Below are positions 36,571-49,416 of a stretch of DNA of 64,000 nucleotides, piece by piece. Both the position numbers and the translations under genes were made by a program. The notes beneath the pieces are model-generated. The model made no database searches and was not told where the DNA came from. It saw only the letters and a list, made by a program, of their open reading frames with translations. The stretch comes from Ziziphus jujuba. Taxonomy: Eukaryota; Streptophyta; Magnoliopsida; Rosales; Rhamnaceae. Each line of letters begins with the position of its first letter. Within the stretch, counting starts at the first letter, position 1. The stretch spans positions 31,592,501-31,656,500 of the forward strand of contig NC_083380.1 in assembly GCF_031755915.1 (NCBI RefSeq). The letters are read 5' to 3'.

Positions 36571-39001
36571 TGTCACAACCCAAGTCTATATACTCAAAAT
36601 ATGATAAAAATCTTACTTAAAATACTTAATAAAATTTATAATGTAGAACATAAAAAATCTCAAAACATCATTAATAAATAATATCTTAAACTTCTCCATA
36701 AAAAAAAAAAAAATGAACAAAAATAAACGTCTACTCCCAAAAGGTCCTCCAAACCAACTACAATGAAAATAACAATTAAAACACCATCAACCTATGCCAA
36801 ATCCAATTACTTTGTAACTATAATGAACCTGAAACCATAACAATAATTAATAAGTATAAAACTCAGCAAGCTACTTGGTTTTTCATAAATATAAAATACG
36901 AAAATACTTAAAATCATAACAAATAAATATATGAAAATAATCTTAAACAACATAAACATAATTTTTATATAAATTCTAATTGTTAAGTACTTAGTAGGAC
37001 TTTCCATAACATAATATTACCCGTCGATAATCCGAAATCTGAATCAACTTGTGTGTGAGGCATGTAACAAGTGGAAAAATATAAATTTTAAAAACAAACA
37101 CTCACATCCGAAGGTATGAGCCATACCGTCTACTGTGATCATCAGTAGGTCCTCTCATATGAAACAATACATAAAAACCCAAAGGTAAAGAACCATAAAT
37201 CACTAGGAAATACCCTTACATGATTTATCTCAACACCCGAAAATATATCATAACATATCCATAAATGCCTACTAAATACCAACAACCAGAGCAAAAATAT
37301 ATATATCAATTATCCAACAATTTGTTTGTACAATACATATATATTTCATAAAACATAAATAAATCAATAACATAAGTACATATTTGCTATAGTTTCAGTT
37401 TAAAAAGTCCAGTAACTTACCTTGAAAATTAACAACCTATGAATAATACCAATAGTCTCTCATCAGTATAAAACAGAACCATCATATACCATAATTATCT
37501 TATGTATAAATCCTCAAACCATAAGATCATCATAGCCTATCCTTAAATCTTAAAATCATAAGCCTAGTACAAGATCAAATCACCAAAAGCCGAATAACAA
37601 CCTATTAATCCATAAACAATCTCTAAACAAGAAATTGATTCCTTATTCAAATGATATCATCTAAGTCTGAAAATTATGAGGGTGTTGTACACATGCATAA
37701 GTAACTGTGATTAAAATAATTTCATAAAATAATAATAAAAAACCATTCAAAACTCATTAAAAAGTTACTAAGAAAATACTAAAACTATTAGATTTTTAGG
37801 AACCTTTATTCAATATTAAATTTGTTGCTCTTTCATGAAATTTTGTATTCATTTGAAATTTTTACTATATACTCATATAAAATTTTAAAATCCAAACAAA
37901 ATCGAAAACATGGTCAAATTAAAATTGACAGAAACTGAAAATCAACATTTCACAGGGAGCTCGGTTTACATAAAATTTCAATAAAAATAAAATACAAATC
38001 AAAAAGCAGTAATATTATACAAAGTTTAACTATATATAGTAAGAATGCTATATAAAAATTTTAGGTCAAATAAAGATCAAAAATTATTTAAAATCAAATT
38101 TTATTCTTTACTAAACGGACCAGAAAATAAATTCAAACAGCTGGATATAGGTAACTTAGAAAATCACCACGGCCAAAATATAAAGAATTTGATGCTATTT
38201 TTTTTTCAGTACTATTATACATATAGAGGATAATGTATAAAAAATTTTGGATCAAAATAATTTCTTTTGTATCTGTTTTGAAATTTTTACATATGAATCA
38301 TATTGCAGTTGCACAGAAAAATCAGACAGAATGCATAAATTCAAAATTTCATAATAAATTGAAAACAGATCAAAATCGCCCTAAATAAATTCCTACTGAT
38401 TCATAAATATGTATATTTTCATCAGTAAAATGTTTAGTGCCAAAATAAACTTTTAAATATTGTAAATAAATTCGAAGATTCACTTTGTACAGATCCCAAA
38501 TAAATTCCAGATTAGAGTTCCAACAAAATTCTTCAATTCAACCTTAATTATTGCTTCTAGAACTAAATAATATCTCAAATAATCTCATATAACATAAAAA
38601 ATCAGAAAACCAACCTTACACAACTTCAAAGATACTAGACCTCTAACAATTTTAAATGGAAAACCAAAACCCTAAATTAAGATCAGAAGCCCTTAATATT
38701 AACCTAATAGGTTTTAGGGCTAGAAGAAAAAAAAGAAGAAGACTTACCTGATACCCTAGCGGTGTAAAGTTGAAAACAACATAAAAGTAAAATAAACGTA
38801 TCTTTTCCTTCCTTTTCATAAAACAAAAAATAGAGTAAATACCCTATTTTCTTTTTTTCAGTTTCCTAATAAAATTGAAATATACTTATAACCAAACCTA
38901 TTAGGATAAAAACTCTATTTTTTTAAAATAAAAATAATTATAAAACTTTTAAAAAGACAATAATATTATATATATATATATATAATATACCGTATATTAC
39001 A
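36571..39001 (-). mobile_element. 2.43 kb solo LTR, second family
   Basis: Plus-strand ends TGTCACAACCCAAGTC and ATACCGTATATTACA, i.e. TGTAATATACGG...GGGTTGTGACA on the minus strand. A perfect TGCAG duplication flanks it (36,566-36,570; 39,002-39,006). No coding domains. The ends differ from the 11,729/24,373 family. Likely an LTR of a Ty3/gypsy element by size and termini; not proved. The flanks join to give the normal TNL 3' sequence seen near 2,970-3,000. Confidence 0.75.
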
Positions 39002-39154
39002 TGCAGTTTTATGACAAATTTCAATAATGATTATAATTTAACAACAAATTTTAAGAATGCCACAAATTATCATTTTTGCCAGTGTTTTTTTAAACAAATA
39101 CAGCAACAGAAACATAGTTTTTTAGCAAGTTCTTCTTCCATGTTCTCCATTTCA
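39002..39154 (-). pseudogene. F4 C-terminal tail, separated by copia 4
   Basis: Matches 3,010-3,130 (TTAGCAAGTTCTTCTTCCATG compared with AGCCAGTTCTTCTCCCATG), the acidic C-terminal end of a TNL. It continues beyond copia 4 at 42,227. Confidence 0.6.
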
Positions 39155-39558
39155 TGAAAGATCATTATTGACTTAGAAGGCTCTAAAATTAACTAGTATA
39201 TTTGATAGACTTGGTTGGCAAGTAAAGCATTGGAATTTGTGAAAAAAAAAAATCTGAAATTGCAATATGGAGCACCAACCTTGTGGAGAAATCGAGAAGC
39301 TTTAAGTAAGCTAAAACGACCTACATTATTAAAGTCTAAATAGGAAGCTTGGTCTTCCCTATAATGTGAGCTACCCAAGTGAGCTCCAAGGAGGCTCTCG
39401 GTTAGTGTGAGTGAGAGCAAGTTTTGGTAGAGTGCTAATATGTGTAAGTAGTGTGCAAATATAGTGGGTTAATGTGGGCCCAGTTTAGAATGGCTATAGC
39501 AATATGTATAAAGTGTTGTAAAAATTATTAATATAATATTAGTGATTTTTCCTTAACA
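39155..39558 (+). repeat. Copia 4 5' LTR
   Basis: 404 bp; pairs with 41,818-42,226 and is visibly diverged from it. Confidence 0.88.
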
Positions 39559-39669
39559 ATATGGTATTAGAGCAAGGCAGTCCAAGTTCGACTTTTGTGG
39601 GAGCTTCTTGTTCGTGGTTACACAATCAAAGACTAAGTTTGCATAGTGCTGTAGGAATTTTTAGCAACC

Positions 39670-40790
39670 ACAATGGGAGACCTTTAAGTTGGCGGAGGCA
39701 TTAAGAAGCTCGACAATCAGAATTATGGCAGTGGTCGATGTGCATGAGATCATATTTGAAGGGTAAAGATCTTTGGAAGATCATAGCTGGCAGTGAAGTC
39801 GAGCAACCGCAGGATGCTGAAGCTTTGAAAAAATGGAATATTAAAGCTGGTAAGGCAATGTTTGCCTTTAAATCTACAGCTGAAGAAGAGATGTTGGAGT
39901 ACATATGGGATATAGAAGTTCCAAAAGAAGCCTAAGACACTTTTACAAGACTCTTCTTAAGGAAGAATGACACAAGGTTGTAGCTTCTCGAGAGTGAATT
40001 GCTATCAACAACACAGCAAGACATGACAATACGGAAATATTTCAACAAGATAAAAACTCTTAGTTGCGAAATTACTAAGTTAGATCCTAGTTCTCCTATT
40101 ACAGAATCTAGAATAAGAAGAATAATTTTACATGGATTGAGACCTATATTTAAAGGATTATTTCAGCCATTCAACGTTGGCCAGTCCAACCTTCATTGAT
40201 TGAATTAGAAAATTTACTTATTGATCAAGAAAATATGATCAAGCAAATGGCTAGGGTCTCACTAAAGAGTGATGAAGAAGCACTCTTTAGTAGCAGAATT
40301 AAAGGCCAACCCAAACAACAAAATATTTAATAAGGTAAATCAACATGGAGAAGATTTTAGAGGAGAACAAAGGAATAATAGAAATAAACAACAATTTTTA
40401 GAAAATTAAAAAAATGATGGAAGATGCTTCAACTGTGGAAGGAAAGATATATTATATTAAAAACTGCAGATTAAGGAAGAAATTTACAGAAAGTAATCTA
40501 GTTATCCCAGAGCCTCAAAATAATATAAGTGAAGATGAATGGATGTTGAAGCATCTTTGGCTACTGCTGAGCTCATAGATAGCCCAAGTTCAATGCAAGA
40601 AGGGGAAACGGCACTCACAGTGGTTATCCATGGACGCATTGATTATAAAAATGATTATATTATAGACTCTGCAAGTTCAAAACATATGATTGGAGATAAA
40701 AAGAAGCTGCAAAGCATGACAAAATATAAAGGAGGGCGCATGGTGGTAAAGGCAAATGATTCAATATTGCCGATAGCTCACATTATATGT
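39670..40790 (+). pseudogene. Copia 4 gag and protease remnant
   Basis: Shifting frames with many stops. Readable parts: LWKIIAGSEVEQPQDAEALK and AFKSTAEEEMLEYIWD, TRLFLRKNDTRL, MTIRKYFNKIKTLSCEITKL, a partial zinc knuckle (GRCFNCGRKD) and the protease region DYIIDSASSKHMIGDKKKL, where the usual Gly after Asp-Ser is Ala. It stops matching copia coding sequence near 40,780. Confidence 0.75.
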
Positions 40791-41820
40791 CAGCCCATCT
40801 TCTCTTTATATAGCTTGCCCATGTCAAGTCCCTTATGTGTCATGTTAAATAACAATAGAAAAGGAGAGAGTGAGTGCTTTACATGATTGTGCGAGTGTGT
40901 GTCCTTTACGTGAGAAGAGTGTAAAAAGGTGTTTTGTGTGTGTCCTAGTGTGGGCCATCAAAATTACGTGAGTGTATGTTAGTGTGTGTTGCTCATTTGT
41001 GTGAGTGAGTGTACTAATTTCCTATTTATTAATAAAAATCAATATTTTGGTTTAGTCTTTGGTCCTCTTTCTCCAGCATTTTTGGTATCAGAGCTTAGTT
41101 AGTTTTAGTGGGCTAGTAGTCTAGCGGGTTGAATACGTTAGTCAAATTTGATGTCTTGGTTGGTATAAAAGAGTGGTATGTAAGAGTTTATTAGAGACCA
41201 AAGCATAAGCATTAGCAACCACAATATTGGAGGAGACGGTCAAAGACTGTATGGTGAACGGTTAGAGTCCACGAGTGTCAGAGAGGAAGGTCAGGGAGCG
41301 TGAAAGTTGCGAGACGATTTGGGATTGCAATGAGGTGGTGCAAGTGAGGCAGTTTAGGACAGCGGTGGCAAGAGGTGGTCAAGAACCATTGTTGGAGGAG
41401 CTTCATATGATCATGCACATCTGGGATTGTGGAGCTTGTTGTTTGGAACCAAGCTTGTTTGGTGCATAAGCGGACCACCAAATCACAATGGATGACTTTC
41501 AAAAGATAGAAGGTATGTGGAAGCTCAATAGTATAGATTACACTATTTGTGATCATTGCATATGGGGTCTTATTTGCCGGGATAGGATCTCTAGGGGATC
41601 ATTGGAGGTGATTGTCACTGGTGAATTTCACTGCTTTGATGAAGTGGAAGATCAAAGCTAGTAAGGCATGTTGGCAATTAAGACTGCCATAGAGAAGAAA
41701 ATGCTGGTGTATGTTGGAGATGCCAAGACATCGAAGGAAGGAGGCACGGACAACTTTTTCAGCACTCTACTTGAAGAAGAAAAGAAAGAATGGGAAGTCA
41801 ATATTGAGGGGGAGAATTGA
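40787..41820 (+). repeat. Embedded piece of another copia element (U3-U5, PBS, gag start)
   Basis: Contains TTTATATAG (about 40,806), an AATAAAA near 41,030, the CA end at 41,078, and PBS at 41,083-41,094. Then a leader with gag debris (ATG 41,488: DDFQKIEGMWKLNSIDYT; later AIEKKMLVYVGDAKTSKE) running into the copia 4 polypurine tract. The left end of this LTR is not clear. Confidence 0.6.
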
Positions 41821-42226
41821 AAGATCAATATTGACTTAGAAGGCTTTTGAATTAACTAGTATATTTGATATACTTGGTTGGCAAGTAAAGCATTGAAATT
41901 TGTGAAAAAAAAAAAATCTACAACTGTAATATGGAGCACCGACCTCGTGGAGAAGTCTAGAAGCTTTGAGTAAGCTAAAACAACCTACATTATTAAAGTA
42001 TAAATAAGAAGCTTGGTCTTCCTTATAATGTGAGCTACCCAAGTGAGCTTCAAGGGGGCTCTCGGTTAGTGTGAGTGAGAGCAAGTTTGGTAGGGTGCTA
42101 ATATGTTTAAATAGTGTCCAAATATAGTGGGTAATGTGGGCCCGGTTTAGAATGTCCTAGGTGGCTATAGCAATATGTAAATTGTTGTAAAATTATTAAT
42201 ATAATATTAGTAATTGTTCCTCATCA
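41818..42226 (+). repeat. Copia 4 3' LTR
   Basis: 409 bp partner of the LTR at 39,155, followed by GTTCAGAAATGTTGG, the continuing TNL sequence. Confidence 0.88.
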
Positions 42227-43560
42227 GTTCAGAAATGTTGGCTGGTTCTTCAGAAGAAGTCACTTCTCGATCAGGTTTGGTGCTACCATCTTCTCATCTT
42301 GATCCTATAGTACATGAACCCCACAACTAGAGATGGGTACTTCTCTGTCATAATTATGCTTCTTCCTCCTTGCCAAGAATGAAACCTTGATTTTGTTTAC
42401 ATGTTTTAATTTTTTTAGGACACGTGTTTTAGTATCCTTGAACAGATAATATGGCAAGCACTCAGAAAGAAGGGTGCGAGTAGGGAGATAAATAAGCCAC
42501 ATATTCCCTGGTTCTATCAAAATGTTCTCTCTTCTAAGTTCTAAGAGACCCTACATGAGAATCACTTTCCTGAAGTAGTTCAAATGGCAATCCCATTATT
42601 TTTTTCCTCCTTGATCTAGAGACTGCACAAATGACCACTGCCGCCATTTTCTTTGACATATTCCAAGGCACACATTGAAGGTTATGGATTCTGTTAGCAA
42701 ACTTATGGCTAAACCAGTATGGAATATCAGATCCTGAAAGTGTGACTTCAACTTCTGAGTCCCTCAACAATCCCTGCTACTTAATGGAAATCATTAGTTT
42801 AACACACACACACTCACACACACACATAAGCATTGTATACTTGCCACATTGATACATAGAGAGAGACTAACTGTGCCACTGGAAAATATTCTTTGCCATT
42901 ATCTTCCATGGAGTGCTGACAAATGATTTGCAGTGACTTGCAATTAAATTAATTTGACTTTCTGGAAGCTTAGGAATTTCCTTAAGTAGTTGACAATCAG
43001 CTAAAAGATCGAAAGCTTAGAAAGCTTGAGAGTCGAGGAAAGACCGACAAACATGTTACCCAATAAATCGAACCATTGAAGCAAGGGAAAACTGAAAGGA
43101 GTTACAAGAAAATCCTCTTCTGATATATTACAATTTCTAAGATTTAATATGCTACTGCTGAGCTTATCCGTGCCATGTATTTTTTTGTTTATAGTTTGGA
43201 AACTTAGAAAGATTTATGCAACCATTTAAGATCAAGGAAATCAAGGAACTTTAGCTTATAAATATTACTTGGAACATGCACAAGCTCTTTACACATGGAT
43301 AAGTACAACTTCTGAAACGCAACTATAAGATCAATCGAGGAAGGCAAATCTTTTATTGTGGTGCCGCATAAATCTAGGCTTGTTAAAAATTCTATTTTCT
43401 AAACAATGTTAGGAAAATTTTAGGTCTTGAGCAACCTTGAAAATCCAATTTTCTAAAATATTTAGACACTAGATTACTTGGAACGGTGCTTAGATTTCTG
43501 CAGTACTGAGCGTCTAATGTAACCAACTTAGGCATCTGAACAAGTAGAGGCAAGAAAGTG
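42227..43560 (-). pseudogene. F4: TNL 3' fragment (LRR plus C-terminal exon), paralogue of F2
   Basis: C-terminal exon about 42,780-42,227 with SEVEVTLSGSDIPYWFSHK and NMWLIYLPTRTLLSECLPY. LRR exon about 43,550-42,880 with broken frames (degenerate forms of GTTIK, CKELVHVPS and the KSFVSTPWKIMAKN end). A CA microsatellite (42,803-42,826) lies in the intron at the same place as in F2 and R4. No NBS is joined to it. Confidence 0.75.
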
Positions 43561-43827
43561 AGCCATACAAAATGTAATACATTTTTTCTCAGCTTTTAGA
43601 GAACAAGTTGGCTTTGCCAAGATTATGGATGGATAAAGGCAATAAATATTAGATGTCGATTATCCTTTCAAGTGACAAATACATGACTTGAATTGTACTA
43701 AAAATTGAAATACATCAGTTATATTTTCTAGAAATGTAAGATAAGAAACCTATGATTATGATTTATACATACATTCGTTTCTGCATCAGATTTTGTACAA
43801 AACTCCATGATAACCTTGTTACTTTCT

Positions 43828-44524
43828 TATGAGAATTAATCCTCAAAACTTTTGTAAAATGTGCTTACTGGTTTGATGTTATGATAGAACAAAGAAGAGC
43901 AGAGAAGCTGCAGTTTTTTTTGGTTGTTGGTTTTCTGATAGAACGGCATCGTTTATGAAGCTGAAAATATATCTCTTGTATTGCCACATCAGCAAAGCTA
44001 TTGGGCTCACTTAAACAATGCTGTGTCATTTTGTTTCATATAAGTTATATCAGTTTTTGATGCCACATCACAGCAAAACGAGGTGTTTTAAGAGAGGCAG
44101 TTCACAAAGAAATACAGGGGCCTTATTCAAGCTTAAAAAAAAAAAAAAGAAAACAGAGAGAGCAGCTGGGGTGTCTTCTTCGTGGTTCTAGAGAGAGAAA
44201 GTTCCAGATCAGTTTTTAGAGAGAGAAATTCCAAAGTTCTTTGTATGGGTTTTTCTACACCTTGTTTTTCTATGTGAAAGAGAGTGGTTTCTTTGTGAAA
44301 CACAAGAGTGAGGGTGTAATTGGGACTTTGGGATTGGTTTCGATTTCTTGTGTGAAATCACCATTGTTGATCTGGTTTTGAGCTTGTAAACACAGATTTT
44401 CTCATAATGCAGAAGCTTCACACTGGAGCACGGGGACGTAGGTCAATTTCGACCGAACCTCGATAAAATTTCTGTGTTGATTTGTAGTTTAGATTCTTGG
44501 ATTTTATTCTTAGAATACATAACA
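43828..44524 (+). repeat. Copia 2 5' LTR
   Basis: 697 bp, highly similar to 48,719-49,416 (few differences by eye), which suggests a fairly recent insertion. Confidence 0.92.
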
Positions 44525-44618
44525 TTGGTATCAGAGCTTGTGTGCTCATTCTTGGAGGCTTATTCTTTGAGTCTTGATTATCTAAGTTTCTGCAATTGGG
44601 TTCTTTGAATCATCAACA

Positions 44619-45427
44619 ATGTCTATGAGACTTGAAGTGGATGTTTTCAATGGAAAGGGTGATTTCTTGCTCTGACGCAAGAAGATAAGAGTCGTGCTGG
44701 TTCAACTGAAGGTTGCAAAGGCCATTGACAAGTCCTTTGCTGCAGACGTTCCAGAGGAAAAACGTTTAGAGATTGATGAAATTGCTATGAGCACCATCAT
44801 TCTACATCTTTCAGACAATATTTTAAGGAAAGTTGATGAAGTTCAGACCACTGCTAAGATGTGGGCTAAATTGGAGAAATTATATCTGGTAAGATCTCTG
44901 TCAGATCGTATTCTTTTAGTTGAACAATTCTTTGGCTTTAAGATGGATGTCTCTAAGGATTTAGATGCTAATTGGACATCTTTAATAAGTTGATTCTTGA
45001 TCTTGCCAATTGCAAAGTTGTTTTCAATGATGAACATAATGCTGTTATTCTGTTAAATTCATTGCCTGAGACTTACAGAGAGGTTAGAAATGCCATTAAG
45101 TATGGTAGAGATTCTTTGTCATTAGATGTTGTAGTAAGTGCTTTGAAGTCCAGAGACTTGGAATTAAGATCTGAGTCTAAAGGGGAAGGACTTGCTGTGA
45201 GAGGAAGGAGTACTACCAGGAATTGGGTACAAAATGATCATAGGAGCAATTCTAGAGAAACTTCAAGGTCTAAGTCTAGAATTAGAGGCAAGAAGTGTTT
45301 TACTGTAAGAAAGAGGGACATTTTATCAAGTATTGCTTCAAGAAAAAGAAAGATGAGAAAGCAAAGAACCAAGAAAGTGGTGATTTGGCTATGGCCTCCA
45401 CAGATTCAGACCCTGCTGAGGTGTTAG
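44619..45427 (+). pseudogene. Copia 2 gag
   Basis: ATG at 44,619 (SMRLEVDVFNGKGDFLL), then TGA at 44,673 where related gags have Trp, reopening as RKKIRVVLVQLKVAKAIDK. A frameshift near 44,985 moves it to another frame (FNKLILDLANCKVVF). A further shift near 45,295 leads into the zinc knuckle CX2CX4HX4C (CFYCKKEGHFIKYC is not continuous with the upstream frame). Structural capsid protein of the particle when whole; not functional here. Confidence 0.85.
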
Positions 45428-48400
45428 TTGTAACACCTGACCAAAATAACTCTGAGTGGGTTTTAGATTCAGGCTGTTCCTTTCATATGTGCCCAAATTT
45501 AGAGTATTTTCAGTCCTATACTAAATATGATGGTGGTCATGTTTTGTTGGGTAATAATGTCTCATGCCAAGTGGTAGGAATAGGAAATATTCAATTACAA
45601 ATGTTTGATGGAACTGTGAAGACTTTATCTTCTATTAGACATGTGCCTGATTTAAACCGAAATTTAATATCACTTGGTGTGCTTGATGAATCTGGTTACT
45701 CTTGTAAGACTGAAAATGGAAGTATGAAAATTTCTAGAGGTTCTTTTGTTGCAATGAAAGGTACTAAGAAAAATGGCTTGTATGTTTTGTGTGGTAAAGC
45801 TGTTTTGAATGTTAGCAATGCATCTGTAGCATCATCAATTGATAAAACTGATCTGTGGCATAAGAGATTAGGCCATATTAGTGAGAAAGGTTTGTTTTAT
45901 TTGAATAAAATGAATGTTTTTGGCAAGGACATGGTCAGCAAGCTTGATTTTTGTGAAAATTGGGTTCTTGGAAAACAACATAGGTTAAGTTTCAACTTGA
46001 GTACAAGTAAAGCTAAATCTATGTTAGATTATGTGCATGCTGACTTATGGGGCCCTGCCAAAGTGCAAACACAATCTGGAAATAAATATTTTCTTTCTAT
46101 AATTGATGATTACTCTAGAAGGATTTATTTGTTAAAATCAAAAGATGAGGCTTTTACAAAGTTTAAAGAGTGGAAATTGCTAGTAGAAAACCAAACCAGC
46201 AAGCTTGTTAAAGCTTTGAGGACTGATAATGGTTTGGAATTTTGCAACAAAGAATTTGATGATTTCTGTAAAAATCATGGCATCTTGAGGCATGGGACTG
46301 TAAATTACACACCACAACAAAATAGTGTAGCTGAAAGAATGCATAGGACACTTCTTAATAAAGTTAGATGCATGTTAGTGTCTTTTGGTTTGCCTAAAAT
46401 GTTTTGGGGTGAAGCTGTTATGACAGCCTGAATTTAGTGAATTTATCACCCTCAACGGCACTTGATTTTAAGACACCAGAACAGGTTTGGACAGGTAAGC
46501 AACCAGATTTTTCAAATATGAGAATTTTTGGGTGTGCTGCCTATGCTCATCAATCTGAGGGAAAATTAGAACCTAGGAGTGTTAAATGTGTTTTCTTAGG
46601 CTATCCACAAGGTGTCAAGGGGTATAGGTTATGGGTTAGAGAAAGTCAAGGATTTAAGGTGATTATTAGTAGGGATGTGATATTTGATGAAAATACCATG
46701 CCTTGCAAAGCTACTAACCATCCAGGCATTGAAGCCAATGAACAATTAGAAAGAAGGCAGCTTGATTTATTCTCTGAGGTGGAGACTGAAGGAGCTGTTA
46801 AAGGAGATGATGACTCTCATATGGAGACAATTATGGAACCTACTGAACCTGTTATATCTGGACAGCAAGCATCTGATCAATTGGATGAAGAATCAGATGA
46901 AGAATAACCTGTCCAACCTTCACCAAGATCAAATCAAAGGAGATCTACTTCACCAAGCTATTTGCTCACTCGAGATAGAGCAAGGAGGCAAATCAAGCCT
47001 ACTAGGAGATATGGTTATGCATATTATTTAGCTTATGCCCTGGTTTCTTTTCAAGATTTAACCGAAAGTGAGCCTAAGACTTATGCTAAAGCAATTAAGT
47101 CAAAGCAAGCAGCTCAATGGAAGGAGGCAATGGTTGAGGAGATGGAATCATTGCACATGAATAAAATGTGGATTTTGGTCCCATCCCCAACAAATCAGCG
47201 AGTTGTAGATTGTAAATGGATTTACAAGGTCAAAGAGGGTTTAACTAGTCCTGAACCAATGAGATTCAAGGCAAGACTTGTGGCCAAGGGGTTCACACAA
47301 GTCGAAGGTATTGATTACAATGAGATCTTCTCACCTGTAGTTAAGTACACAACAATCAGAACTATGTTACCTTTAGTAACACAATTTGATTGGGAGCTGG
47401 AGCAACTTGATGTAAAAACTGCTTTTTTACATGGAGAGTTGGAGGAAACTAGATATATGAGACAGCCTGAGGGTTTCGAAGTCAAGAAGAAGGGTGGAGA
47501 GCTTGTTTGCTTATTGAAGAAGTCATTGTATGGGCTTAAACAGTCACCAAGACAATGGTATAAAAGATTCGACTCTTTTGTGGTGAAAATTGGTTTCACA
47601 AGGAGCAGCTTTGATAGTTATTTCTACTTTAAGGATTCCATGAGTGATGAAGCAGTATATCTATTGCTTTATGTGGATGATATGCTGGTTACAGGTCCAA
47701 AGATGAAGATCATACAATCGGTGAAGGAGCTACTCAAGTCTGAATTTGATATGAAGGATCTTGGTCCAGCTAAGAAGATTTTGCGAATCACAATTCTAAC
47801 GAATAGGAAGAAGTCTGAAATGAAGTTGTTATAGTCATCACACATACAGAAGATTGTTTCAAAGTTTTCAATGGAGAATGCTAAAGTGGCAAATGTGCCA
47901 CTTAGGGGACATTTTAAGTTGTCTATTGATCAATGTCCAACCACAGATCAGGAAAGAGAAGAAATGTTAAGAATTCCTTATTCGAATGCTGTTGGTTCTG
48001 TGATGTACCTCATGATATGCACTAAACCAGATTTGGCTTTTGGAATTAGTGTAGTGAGCAGGTATATGGCTAATCCGAGGAAAGGTCATTGGGAAGCGAT
48101 GAAGTGGCTGTTGAGATATCTTAAGCAAACAGCAAATGAAGGACTAATTTTCAAAGGAAATCAAGATGAAATTGAGTTAAATGGTTACTTAGACTCGGAC
48201 TATACAGGAGATAGGGACAAGAGGAGGTCTATTTCTTCATATGTTTTTACCCTATGTGGTAATTGTGTGAGCTGGAAATCACATCTACAACCTGTTGTAG
48301 CTTTATCAACAACTGAGGCGGAATATATAGCTGCAACAGAGGCTGCTAAGGAGGCAATATGGCTTAAAGGTCTACTAATGGAGGTGAAAATACTTAATCA

Positions 48401-48641
48401 AGATGTGGTGTTGTTTTCGGACAGTCAAAGTGCAATACATTTGTGCAAAAATCCTGTTTTTCATGAGAGGTCTAAACATATCCAAGTAAAGTATCATTTT
48501 ATTCGGGATATGGTTTCACAACAAGTGTTTAAGTTGGAGAAAATTCCAATTGAGTTCAACCCATCAGATATGAGAACAAAGGTCCTGCCTGTGAGCATGT
48601 TTAATGCTTGCAAAAGCTTGCTCAGGATTGTGGCAGGTTAG
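45295..48641 (+). pseudogene. Copia 2 pol (protease, integrase, RT, RNase H)
   Basis: Protease WVLDSGCSFHMCP (about 45,458). Integrase zinc region [10 protein letters not shown] with FCENWVLGK, where the second Cys of the HHCC finger is Trp; core DDYSRR, RTDNGLEF and AERMHRTL. Frame is lost at 46,429, resuming LSPSTALDFKTPEQVWTG. A stop at 46,905, then RT from 46,962 (KARLVAKGFTQVEGIDY, QLDVKTAFLHGELEE, YVDDMLVTG). TAG at 47,832, then RNase H (SVMYLMICTKPDLAFG, ALSTTEAEYIAATEAAKE) to 48,641. Closest in style to TNT1-type elements. Broken by at least three lesions. Confidence 0.88.
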
Positions 48642-48718
48642 ACTTGAAGAGAGATGAGATTGCTGGGAAGGTGTTTGAGTTTCTGCACGTTTTGTGTTTT
48701 GAGGATTAGGTGGAGATA

Positions 48719-49416
48719 TGTGAGAATTAATCCTAAAAACTTTTGTAAAATGTGTTTACTGGTTTGATGTTATGACAGAACAAAGAAGAGGAGAGAAGCT
48801 GTAGTTTTTTGGTTGTTGGTTTTTTGATAGAATGGCATCGTTTATGAAGCTGAAAATATATCTCTTGTATTGCCACATCAGCAAAGCTATTGGGCTCACT
48901 TAAACAATGCTGTGTCGTTTTGTTTCATATAAGTTATATCAGTTTTTGATGCCACATCACAGCAAAACAAGGTGTTTTAAGAGAGGCAGTTCACAAAGAA
49001 ATACAGGGGTCTTTTTCAAGCTTAAAAAAAAAAATAATAAAAAACAGAGAGAGTAGCTGGGGTGTCTTCTTCGTGGTTCTGGAGAGAGAAAGTTCCAGAT
49101 CAGTTTTTAGAGAGAGAAATTCCAAAGTTCTTTGTATGGGTTTTTCTACACCTTGTTTTTCTATGTGAAAGAGAGTGGTTTCTTTGTGAAACACAAGAGT
49201 GAGGGTGTAATTGGGACTTTGGGATTGGTTTCGGGTTTCTTGTGTGAAATCACCATTGTTGATCTGGTTTTGAGCTTGTAAACACAGATTTTCTCATAGT
49301 GCAGAAGCTTCACACTGGAGCACGGGGACGTAGGTCAATTTCGATCGAACCTCGATAAAATTTTTGTGTTGATTTCTAGTTTAGATTCTTGGATTTTATT
49401 CTTAGAATACATAACA
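48719..49416 (+). repeat. Copia 2 3' LTR
   Basis: 698 bp, TGTGAGAATTAATCC...AATACATAACA, followed by TTTCT and the rest of the TNL 3' flank. Confidence 0.92.

Larger units (their letters stand above)
39155..42226 (+). mobile_element. Copia 4: chimeric, non-autonomous Ty1/copia element
   Basis: 3,072 bp. LTRs 39,155-39,558 and 41,818-42,226 (TGAAAGATCA...TTCCTTAACA / ...CTCATCA). Flanks TTTCA/GTTCA, a 5 bp duplication with one mismatch. PBS-like TGGTATTAGAGC right after the 5' LTR, and purine tract GAGGGGGAGAAT before the 3' LTR. It holds gag fragments and a protease piece (DYIIDSASSKHM) but no integrase, RT or RNase H. A second U5-like end (CCAGCA, 41,078) with a perfect PBS TGGTATCAGAGC (41,083-41,094) lies inside, so two copia elements have been joined. 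Confidence 0.85.
43828..49416 (+). mobile_element. Copia 2: Ty1/copia retrotransposon (Tork/TNT1-like)
   Basis: 5,589 bp. LTRs 43,828-44,524 (697 bp) and 48,719-49,416 (698 bp). TSD TTTCT (43,823-43,827; 49,417-49,421). PBS TGGTATCAGAGC (44,526-44,537); purine tract AGGTGGAGA before the 3' LTR. It sits in the TNL 3' flank; the empty site with a single TTTCT is seen at about 2,410 in the left duplicate. The first LTR begins TATGAG where the other begins TGTGAG, so the terminal TG is mutated. Domain order is that of Ty1/copia. Confidence 0.95.

Noticed and set aside
47315..47599. Minus-strand frame of 94 codons inside copia 2
   Set aside because: Antisense shadow of the RT domain.
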